Shown here: positions 54,981 to 64,000 of the stretch, piece after piece | How positions within the stretch are numbered: position 1 is the first letter of the stretch | Layout of the letters: the number at the start of each line of letters is the position of its first letter | Notes under the pieces: model-generated | What the model saw: only the letters and a program-made list of their open reading frames with translations | Databases searched by the model: none | What the model was told of the DNA's origin: nothing | Made by a program: the position numbers and the translations under genes | Assembly (NCBI GenBank): GCA_954871525.1 | Contig: OX940861.1 | Location: 33,927,201 to 33,991,200, forward strand | Direction of reading: 5' to 3' | Length of the DNA: 64,000 nucleotides | Source: Parietaria judaica | Lineage: Eukaryota > Streptophyta > Magnoliopsida > Rosales > Urticaceae

Positions 54981-55129
54981 GGGTAAATGATGACAAAATT
55001 ACCCAAAGTTTGGTCAAAGAACCTACTTTACCCAAATGCAACTTTAAGTATTTTTGCTACCATTTTTAAATTTTGAGTACACGAGGGGTTCTTTGATCGA
55101 ACTTTAGGTATTTTTGCCGTTATTAACCC
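54981..55129. mobile_element. Short Mutator-type MITE, 149 bp
   Basis: Ends gggtaaatgatg / gttattaaccc are imperfect inverted repeats, with a 9 bp direct duplication ttacaaata at 54972-54980 and 55130-55138. Related to the 459 bp element at 58251. Confidence 0.75.
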
Positions 55130-55839
55130 TTACAAATATACGCAATTTTGCATCCGGCTGAGATCAAAGGCAGGACCTCTGAGAGAGTCTTTTAATTGAT
55201 TTACTGCTAGACTAAACAAATTTGATTATAAAAGGCGGAAGATAAAATTCCAACCTATTAAATATTATGTTTATAAACTATCTGTACAAATAAAACTACA
55301 ACTGTATATATATACACACCCTCAAAAGTGTGCGTAGTGCGGTCATATACGTCTCTATCCTTATAGTTATCTATCTCTGAGTTAAAGCAAAGCAAAGCAA
55401 AGCATGCAGTGTTTTTTGTGTCTATTATAAGGCATCTTATCAGAGCAATACTCCAAAAACATATCCTACACATTTATACGATTACACCATTTGTTTGCTG
55501 CTAGGACTTCTATCATTCTGTGTACCTGCTTTAATACGAGACGTGACAATTTTATTCTTGTTTTATATAAACATATTGTTATATATATATATATATATAA
55601 TATTTCCCCATGATTTAGTAGTACTCAACTTCAAATCAATACTCATATTCTTTTTTTTTACTTGATTGCAATGAGAGACTGGAAGTATTATAGATCACGT
55701 CTCATTTACTATAATTCTAAATAATGCGACTACTTTGAGCACTCTTTTCTTACTTGATAATTATACTTTAAAAAGGATTGAAATTCACCTATTAAAAAAA
55801 TAACAAAGTGTTATGTGTATTTTTCGGAATATATAAAAA
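55130..55839. other. Intergenic, no gene seen
   Basis: AT-rich, with a (caaag)n micro-repeat at 55386-55402 and a short (ta)n run at 55580-55599. Confidence 0.5.
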
Positions 55840-57236
55840 TTGGGCCCCCTTTAGCAAAAGTCAAAGCCCATCAGTGAAAGTCAAAGCCCACCGACGAAGT
55901 CGAAGACCAAAGGCCCACGACACAAGACATTTGGCGAGGCCCGGAGCTAAAAATGCGAAGACGAAGACCAAAGGCCCACGAACCAAGACATTGGCAAGGC
56001 CCGGAGCTAAAAAGGCGAAGAAGACGAAGCCCTTGATCGAAAAGGCACCTCCTGGCGAGGTACCTCGCCCTGGCGAACCACCTCGCCATGACGAGCTTCC
56101 TGGCGTGGTCCTCCCGACGAGTCCCTGGCGAGCCCCTCGCCGTAGCATGGCGAAGAGATAACTCACAAATATTCCACACGACGAGGAGATCCGAGCTTAC
56201 GAAGACCCCCGGGAAGTCCCCTAGATTCCCCCGGACTCAACATACAAGCTCGCGGACACCCGGAAGACATCAAAGGCGAGCAATGGAGCTCTGGCGAACC
56301 CCTCGCCATGGCAAGGAGCCGCGGCAAGCCCCTCTGGCAAGGAGAATTTCGCAGGCCCCTATGTGCAATTATAGGGAATTGGTTTTCCTATAAATAGGAG
56401 TCTTCCCCTCCTCATTTCCACACTCACTCACAGCTGCCTTCAGAGCTTCTCTCTCTACTTTCTCTCTCTATAATTTCGCCTAGTCCTTGGGAGAAAATTC
56501 GGGAAGTCCTCTAGATTCCCCTAGCCTCGACAGGGTAGGTCCGAATAGAGAATTAAGAGTTGACGAGAATCTAAGTTTGCCAGAGGAGTTGTTCGACGAG
56601 TCGACGAAGGCGTCCCTCGCCAGGTCAAGGCCCTCGCCACAACGAGGTCGACAAGGAGCATCCCTCGCCAGGTCAAGGCCCTCGCCACAACGAGCTCGCC
56701 AACACCTACGAGGTCGACAAGGAGCATCCCTCGCCGGTAATACCCTCGCCATTTGGCCAAGTGTCACCCCCGCGCCGCCAACATCGGCATTTCCGACGAG
56801 TCAAACCGCATCGTCATTCACCTGTCATTTATCACTAACCCTGAACTATGTGGGACCTGATTCTCTTAAACTGAGATACGTATGCAGCCTCGCCCAACCA
56901 TAAGCGACGGGGCACAGGCCCGATCTACCCCTTTTTTGCAGGTCTTCCCTCGCCATAGGAGCTCGTCAAGGAAGGGAAATCACAAAGAATCATCAAGAAC
57001 ATATCGGAGCTTCATCAAGACAAGGGTTCGCCTAGACGATGACTTCACCAAGACCAGGACTTCGCCTAGACGAGGAGCTTCGCCAAGAATAGCCCGGAGG
57101 CTCACCCAAGACGAAGGATTCGCCTCCAACTTTGACGATCATCAGTCAACCCGCGTTGACTCGGCATTTAATTATCCACGTGTTCACCGAGTCCAGCTCG
57201 GGGCCCGAACCTTGGATCCGACTCTAAGTTAAAACC
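55840..57236 (+). repeat. GC-rich LTR-like block with TATA box
   Basis: Strongly GC-rich against AT-rich flanks. It has repeated ctcgccaggtcaaggccctc units (56610-56760), repeated aagacgaagaccaaaggccc units (55900-56030), a TATA box ctataaatagg at 56389-56399 followed by a CT-rich leader, and gagatacgtatgcagcctcg near 56873, a motif typical of Gypsy LTR or leader sequences. The open frames (55808-56161, 56487-56903, 56882-57232) are repeat-driven. The ends and target duplication are undefined. Confidence 0.45.
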
Positions 57237-57309
57237 ATTTTTACGCATTAACACAAAGTAATAGAAGTAACTGCGTTGTTTAATTTGGATTTTACAAGAA
57301 AGTTAATAG

Positions 57310-57360
57310 TATAAAAGTTTAGAAAATAGTTTTCTTTACGAATTATTTTCTAAACTTTTA
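57310..57360. repeat. Short hairpin (inverted repeat)
   Basis: taaaagtttagaaaatagtt pairs with aattattttctaaactttta around a loop of about ten bases. Confidence 0.7.
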
Positions 57361-57520
57361 GTTGGACCTGATTCTGATACGGTGGGAGGGAGCTCTATTA
57401 TTTTTACCTCTCTTGTAAAATTCATATAAAATGTCATGTAATTTGGTCTTGTATCACATTATGATCTATAAGTATGTCGTGTCTTATGCTGCAAGAAACA
57501 ATATATTATACATGTAACGG

Positions 57521-57629
57521 ATAGATGCTTGTAGTGTGTACTAACAAAATCGATATACATTTGATACGAATGAGATACATGCTTGTAGTGTGTACTAACA
57601 AAATCGATATACATTTGATACGAATGAGT
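57521..57629. repeat. Two-unit tandem repeat, about 56 bp
   Basis: Unit with atgcttgtagtgtgtactaa and tatacatttgatacgaatga, present twice head to tail. Confidence 0.85.
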
Positions 57630-58250
57630 CATACTAAAATTAAGCATTAAAAATTCTGTTTTAGTTATTTTCTACCTAAATACATATCGAAGATTAATAT
57701 GTCCGAGGCAATAACCTTATGAGAATTGCGACAAAGAAGATAGCCATCCATAAACATGTAAATATGGGATGAAATCCAATATCCGGTACTAGTTTCATTT
57801 TTTCCTGACAAAACCGGAATCAAATTTTTTGGTTTTGGATTTTTTTTTCGGAACTAGAAATTTTGGTTTCGGTTTTTATACGGAACCTAATATATCCTGT
57901 TTGGTTTCATACCGAATTTGATTTTTTCTTAGTTCTTGAAAACGGTCGTCGGATAAAAAAATATCAACCGTTCGGATTGGACAAAAGAAAATTATTAAAC
58001 GATCCAGAACTTCTGAATCTGAAAAAAATAAAAAACCAGAACTTTCTAGTTATGGATTTTTTTAGATTTATACCGGAATTCCGAAATTTTGGGTGCTATA
58101 TTTACCCTACCCTAGTCTCCCTAAGCTAATTATATTAATGTGTGTGTATATGTTTTAGCACAAACAAAATAATTGTACTCTTATTTTGACTATCTACACC
58201 ATTTCTTCGTCTTGTAAGAGTCAAATCAGCGTCTCTTTTCGTTGTAAAAA

Positions 58251-58709
58251 GGGTTAATGATGGCAAAAATACTCAAGATTTGATCAAAAAACCCCTCGTG
58301 TACTCAAAGTCTAAAAGTGGTAGTAAAAGTACCCAAAGTCATATTTAGGGCGTTGACCACTCCATTCTCGTAACGTGGTTAACTTACATGTTAACTTTGG
58401 CCACGTGGACAAACGTGGGTTGCTGACATAGCAATTTTTCGCCACGTGGATGAGCCCGCATCAGCCTCGTTTACGACAAAACAACGAATTAAATCCCCAA
58501 TTGGGCTCGTCTACGTAGCAAAAAATTATCATGTCAGCAACCCACGTTTGTCCACGTGGCCAGAGTTAACGGGTAAGTTAACTTCGTTACGAGAATGGAG
58601 TGGTCAATTCTCCAAACACAACTTTGAGTACTTTTGCCATTATTTTTAAACTTTGGGTACACGAGGAATTCTTTGACCAAACTTTGAGTATTTTTGCCGT
58701 CATTAACCC
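58251..58709. mobile_element. MITE with long inverted arms, 459 bp
   Basis: Ends gggttaatgatggcaaaaat / tttttgccgtcattaaccc. The arms continue inward (ccacgtggacaaacgtgggt against acccacgtttgtccacgtgg), so nearly the whole element can fold back. The short element at 54981 has the same ends. No coding capacity. I see no clear target duplication here. Confidence 0.75.
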
Positions 58710-61369
58710 TTTAATAATATAATCAAAGCATCAATATCTAAAATCTAAATAATATCCCAATTGGGTCCTATTTCATTCAATTTGAGAACTGTTGGGTTAA
58801 TTGAATAATAGATTTCCATGTTTTCCTCTCTTTTATTTTCTTTTTTAGTCATTCTCCATTCTCCAATGATACTCTTCTTCGTTCCGTTATTGTTATTATG
58901 TCCCTTTTGCAAACCCTACATCTAAAATCTAAAACCCTATGCTATTAAAACCTACATCTAAAATCTAAATGATACTGTGATATTTGCAGTATATATTAAC
59001 TTTATACCAAGGGGTTCGATATTTTTTTATAGCGGCAATAGTTCCGATCCAAAGCCCACAGACAGAACATTATTGAAGTTCAATTTCATTCATGTTAAAT
59101 TAACATATTTTAGGTAAAAACGCGCTTATCTCTCCAATTTAATAAAAGTGTTAAAATTGATATATTTTTTTAAGTTTAATCATCAATATACTCTTATATC
59201 TCGTGTAACAAATTTTAACGAGATACTGATGAAATTGAACACTAATATTATTTTGTGACCTTTGTATATTGTTGTTGCTAAAAAGGATATTAAAAATAAA
59301 GCGACCCACTTAATATAAATTATGTACTTTTGCCTCAAATATTGTGTCCCTAAATCGTCAATTTTCATTCAATTTGAGAACTATTGGGTGAACGGTTGAA
59401 TATATTTTCCCTTTTTTTTTTTCTATTTCATTTTCCGTCATTCTCAGTAAGCTATGAAAGCAGTTAATTTTCTGCAAGTGGCTCTATTTTTTTTTTGTTA
59501 ATATTAATTTATATTATATATATATATATATAAAAGACAAGAAGAAATGGCCCCTTACGAAGCATGTGCAATTTTGAGGATTATGATTCCAACCATAAAC
59601 CATTTTGAAATGTGTCGGTGATATTAGAGAAATTGTTTCGATGGAATGTTATATATGTATAATTTATTCAATATTAAATACTGTTTGAATATTTTTTTTG
59701 GAGAAAATAAAAAACACAGAGCGACAGGGGATTAATAAAGTATAATGTATAATTGGAAAAAGACAAAAAGCCGTGCCTCTATATAATTTATGAGACCGAA
59801 TGAAAGCTTAATTTATACGAATTACAATATTGATTACGTTCAGGATCACATTTTTTTCTATTAATTGAGCTTAAGCTTAATTTGTACGAATTAAAACATT
59901 AATTACGTAAAGGATCGCATATTTTCTAGTGGTACCATACGATTTTTAATATAAAAAACTGTTATCAAAGACCCATACAATTTAACAAATTGTCATCTCA
60001 TCGCTTTTACGATTTTGATAGCCGATTTTTGCCTTAACAGAGTCTATACAGTTACATATCCAATCTTCTTTCTTATAACTTAAAAAGAAAATCGAGTACA
60101 AGATACATTGCCGCTAGGTGGACTCCCAACTTATAATCCCCGAACCGAGTGGAGCATGCATGAATACGAGTTAAATACTTTTTCCATACTTTTTCTCGAC
60201 ACAGTTTGGCTGTTTTAAACTTGAACCAGAGGCCTTTCCGGACCTTTGATTATATTTCCCGGACCATTACATTTTATAAGCTTGTAATCGTGATATGAGC
60301 ATATAATTTCGCTTGCCAATTGAAAATTCGTTGACAAATTTCGTACAAAGCCGTTGAGGATTTTTAGTATAACTTTCTTATAAATGTTTTGGACTTGCAC
60401 AAGAATATCGCTATGATTATCTTCTCATAACATCACTTGCCAACTTGAGCGGTTAGATAATGTGGGTTGGATAATCTAGTTAGGTCAAATTTGGCTTTTT
60501 TGCAACGAGTAGAAATGTCAAATAAAAAAATCATTAATAAAAGATTGTCAATAAGCATTGATTAATTAGTGGACACACACAATTTTTTTTTTTTTTTACA
60601 AAACCCAAATAATCTGGGCCTAAAATCTACAACGATATTGTATAAAATTTTGGTGATATCTTGTCCAATATGGTCACGATTGATCAAATGTTAATTATCG
60701 CTAAAAGTAAAATGATATCGTCTCCAAAAGTGATTGATATCGCCCAGAAACATATGATACCGTCATTTTTAGACAAAATTGTCAAATTTTAAGACGATAT
60801 CGTCTTATCCCGAGACAATATCATTTGTTTCCGAGACATTTTATACCATACATATATATGGTCTCTAAAACATGAATCATGATCGATCCTATCACGAAAG
60901 CACTAACAAGATCAAATTCTAACAACGTAGTGAATCGGAAACAAATCCTATGGGCGTGCATAAATAGAAAAAGTCCTAGGTTAAACGTCAAATCACAAGT
61001 GAGCCAACCTAAACCCTAAATAAGTATAAACTTAAAACGAACAAAATTATTCAAGCAAATTTTTATTAAAAAAAAAACGAAAGACAAATAATAAACTTAG
61101 AGAAAGAAGCTGAGTACAACGACATACATTGACGACAATGAAAGCGGGTAACGTAGATGGAGAACCTCCCATAGTAGCGACAAGTCGCAAAGTGTGTTTT
61201 GTCACATGAATTGACCCGAAAAATGAAAGAGTCAACGATGATAGAAGTAAAAATAAAAGATTAGGGTTTCACTTATTTTTTCTTTAAAACTTGAAAATAT
61301 TTTAGGGTGTCTCTACTATATCACTTAAAAAAAAGAAGTGGATTTTCACTTTATAAAGTAAAAGTTGAT
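58710..61369. other. Intergenic, AT-rich, no gene seen
   Basis: Contains near repeats such as gcttaatttatacgaatta / gcttaatttgtacgaatta (59808 and 59877) and a patch of a-c-g-a-t-a-t-c-g motifs at 60630-60830. The small frames at 59183-59368, 60215-60400 and 61047-61235 have no recognisable domain. Confidence 0.5.
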
Positions 61370-61468
61370 AATGATATACTATAGTATACTTATCTAATCG
61401 AGAATGGAGATGGCAGGTGCAACAACCGTGTACCATACCCCCAATGATATACTATAGTATACTTATCT
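61370..61468. repeat. 26 bp direct repeat around a 47 bp insert
   Basis: aatgatatactatagtatac is at 61370 and again at 61443, each followed by ttatct. The unit itself is partly palindromic. Confidence 0.7.
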
Positions 61469-61474
61469 TATTGC

Positions 61475-61715
61475 TTTGCTGCTACAAAAGCCTATCTAAT
61501 TAGATCAAGCTTGCTTGTGGTAAATCTACTACAATAAGTCTCTTCATGAGATCCTGTGTTCAATCTCTTGAGACGCAGAAATTGCATATATTTGTAATCT
61601 TAGCCGACAGTGCATGCGGCCAATAGTGCCGGTTATTCTTATCGTGATAATATATCTTGTAATACGAGTACATGTAATCTTGGCCAATAGTGTCACCCCA
61701 TTAAAAAAAAAAAAG
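61475..61715 (+). mobile_element. tRNA-derived SINE with poly-A tail
   Basis: The head has tgcttgtggtaaatctac (box A-like) and tgtgttcaatctcttgag (box B-like) at about 61510-61570. The body includes tacgagtacatgtaatcttg, whose reverse complement occurs in the 54.2-54.7 kb repeats. It ends in an A-rich tail at 61700-61713. The combination suggests a SINE and links it to the repeats near 54.3 kb. Confidence 0.55.
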
Positions 61716-63440
61716 CCTCTCTAATTAAAAATAAAAATAAATCCAAGAGAGAGAGATGAACAAGAAAACTTTACTGTTGTTTTTGTTTTTATTAAAGATT
61801 AAAACGTCTTAATTTTAATGCAAGTCTGAATATTAAGATGTTGCATCTAGATCCGAATGACAAGAAATTAAGTCCGTTTGTTTTTTAAATCTGAATACAG
61901 TATTTTTTAAATATAAATTATCTATATATTTATAAATATAATTTAATAGTTATTTTAATAAATATAATTTAACAAATTATTCAATAATTTAATTCGTAAT
62001 AATTAATTAATGAATAATTTATTAATTTTTTATTTATTTATTTATTATATTATATTTTTATTTTTATTATAAAATTCGTATATATTTTTTTTTAAAAGCG
62101 TCAAAACTATTGCTTCCCACCTATTATTGGATTCGTCTCGTCGAAACCTTTCCAACGGTATATTTTATTAGTCCGTCGGAGTTTCTAAAATAGAGTTATG
62201 AATTTTTTAAGTTTTGAAGAGAAGAAAGAAAAATAAAAGAGAGAGAATGTGATGATACCTGAGATAAAATTCATTAAGAGGTATTAAGGCTCCATTCTAT
62301 TACTTATTCGGTAAAATGTATTAAAGGGTATTAAGTGATTAATTTAAAAATAAAAAAACAAATGCACTTAATAAAAATCTGTTTCATTACGATTAAGAGG
62401 CTAATTAAGTGCAAACAAACAACGCCCGCCTAAACTAAGTGACTGAATAAACGTTTAAAAAGGAATATGAAATTTATAGTAGATTTGGAAGGAGAAAGAA
62501 TTATAATTTATGAAGTTTTCTTTCTTAAATATAAGTTACCATAAAGGAAAACAATTGTTTGGCTGTGTGGTTACATTTAATTTAAATAGAGCATCTCAGC
62601 CTACAGTACACTCACTCTATCAAACATGAAAATAATTGATTTCCAGTCTACTTCTGCACTCTCTGACTTGAAACCTCCAATCAAACAATAATTGATTTTC
62701 TCTCACCTCATTTCATTCATTTGAAATGAAATGAAACAAATTAATGAATTATGTACCAAGTCATTTTATTGTCTTTAAAAAAAAAAAAAAAAATCTCTAC
62801 ATTTTTTTCTTAAAAAAATTCCCAGCTCATCTCTAGCGATGACTCCATTTTCGTGTTAAAATTTGATTATTTTAATAAAAAATTTCAACTCCAACTACAG
62901 TATAAAAGATTACATCAAATGATCATCATATTATGTCGTCAAGAACGTGAAACTCCAATTTCTGATATTGAACATTCACCACTCAAACCTCATGACACTA
63001 AAAATAAATGATAATATCATGTCTTTATTTTCATAATTTAGAAAGATAAAAAAAAAAAGACTAAATAAAAATAATTGATGAGAATTTTAAAAATAAATGG
63101 CAATATAATCTCTATGTCAATGATCTTCCAAGTTGATTAGCATTGTCCTTTGAGTCGAGAGCTGCCTTCAAAAAAAAATAATATATCAATACAAAATTGT
63201 AAATGACAAAACTAGCAAGAAAGCAACAGATAAAACTTCTAATTTAAATCCAATAAAAAATGGTTGACTCCTTTACTTTTTGAGCCCCTCACTCACAGTC
63301 ACAAGCCATGACACACAACAACAACACATCACAAGCACAAAAAGAAGCGTTCCGTTCTCCCTTTTGCCCCCCCAATAACCGAGTCGTTGGCCACAACGCC
63401 CCAACGCCATCGCTCTCACTCTCACGATTCGCACGCAAGC
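61716..63440. other. Intergenic, AT-rich; promoter side of the last gene
   Basis: No gene is seen. The minus frame at 63273-63494 is the complement of a CT-rich leader-like stretch and is not called. Confidence 0.5.
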
Positions 63441-63635
63441 AAGTCTCTCTCTCTCTCTCTGCATTAAATTAAACACCTTCTCCGAGAAAAACACCCTCTC
63501 CTCTCTCTAACAAACCCAAAACAGTGATTGCCAAAAAGATGCCAACTTTACGATCTCCGTGAGTCCCCCGAGGAACATGTGGATGTGGGTCTGCGTCGGA
63601 AACGCAAGAGTCAGCTTCTTCTACAAACGCCATTT
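63441..63635 (+). promoter_or_regulatory. Probable CT-rich 5' UTR with short uORFs
   Basis: (ct)n at 63447-63460 and ctctcctctctct at 63494-63507 are typical of plant leaders. An ATG at 63539 opens a seven-codon frame and one at 63579 a short frame, both before the ATG at 63636. Leader and start are inferred. Confidence 0.35.
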
Positions 63636-63774
63636 ATGCTCTTCTTCACTGGGAACTCCAACCACTTAATTCCATTCTCCTCTTCCCACAACTCTTTACG
63701 ACCATCGCTCGATCATCCTTTTCAACTTCCTTCGAGCTTCTGCAACAAACATAGAGGAATCGCTACCCACCCAG
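63636..63774 (+). CDS. Possible first exon of a gene leaving the window
   Basis: ATG at 63636 begins M-L-F-F-T-G-N-S-N-H-L-I-P-F-S-S-S and runs 46 codons to a good donor, cccagGTAACT, at 63775. Ser-rich with few acidic residues, it could be a plastid or mitochondrial targeting peptide. The frame is open upstream to 63528 without another ATG. No domain is visible, so the gene is not identified; the remaining exons would lie beyond 64000. Confidence 0.4.
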
Positions 63775-64000
63775 GTAACTATATATAATTATATAATATA
63801 AAGGGAATTTGGTATCTGGGTTTTGCATTAGAATGTCTGGAAAACATTCGAGATTCGAAAAGCTGCGATTTTTTTTTTTTATTGTTTCTTAAGTGGCCAA
63901 GTACGTGCTTTAATTAATTAGAGTATGATTGGATAAAGGAATATTTTTCCTTAATTAATAAACTCGGTGCTATTGAATCTTCTCAACTTTCCTTTTGTCG

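Overview
This is nuclear DNA of a flowering plant, most likely a woody eudicot. The evidence is AT-rich intergenic sequence, intron-split genes with GT-AG junctions, Ty1/Copia and Ty3/Gypsy LTR retrotransposons, hAT and Mutator-type miniature elements, tRNA-like SINEs, a TPS-b type terpene synthase family and an ETR1-type ethylene receptor. I cannot name the species.

Region 1, 0.8-27.7 kb, is a terpene synthase (TPS) cluster, all on the + strand. TPS-C (0.8-10.1 kb) is an old pseudogene: exons 1-2 are absent, exon 3 is truncated and frameshifted, exon 5 is partial, the Asp-rich motif is damaged, and a 5.0 kb Copia element sits in intron 5. TPS-A (15.0-23.8 kb) is the only copy with seven exons that join into one open frame (588 codons). 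A 4.7 kb Copia element with 134 bp LTRs lies antisense in its intron 4. TPS-B (24.5-27.7 kb) is a recent partial tandem copy of TPS-A that starts 4 bp past the exon 2 donor, so it lacks exons 1-2. A micro-inversion and deletion at its intron 5/exon 6 border shifts the frame. TPS-A and TPS-B carry an expanded GAT repeat inside exon 3, coding for runs of 39 and 35 almost pure Asp residues. TPS-C has only a short Asp run there.

Region 2, 27.7-45.9 kb, is a transposon block. It holds a complete-ended 8.7 kb Gypsy element (29.8-38.5 kb, minus strand, Tat-like) that has lost its reverse transcriptase and first RNase H, an LTR-like stretch, a decayed Gypsy pol fragment on the + strand, and an LTR split just after its TATA box by a 1.6 kb Mutator-like element that carries a GC-rich gene fragment.

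Region 3, 48.2-52.8 kb, is a complete subfamily I ethylene receptor gene (ETR1-like, six coding exons, 739 aa) with a probable 5' UTR intron.

Region 4, 52.8-64 kb, is gene-poor. It holds a tandem duplication with tRNA-like SINE segments between 30 bp inverted repeats, MITEs, a GC-rich LTR-like block, a second SINE, and at the right edge the possible first exon of a gene that leaves the window.

Only TPS-A and the ethylene receptor look like intact protein-coding host genes. Exon limits come from hand-checked splice sites, reading frame and comparison of the three TPS copies with one another. No database search was run.
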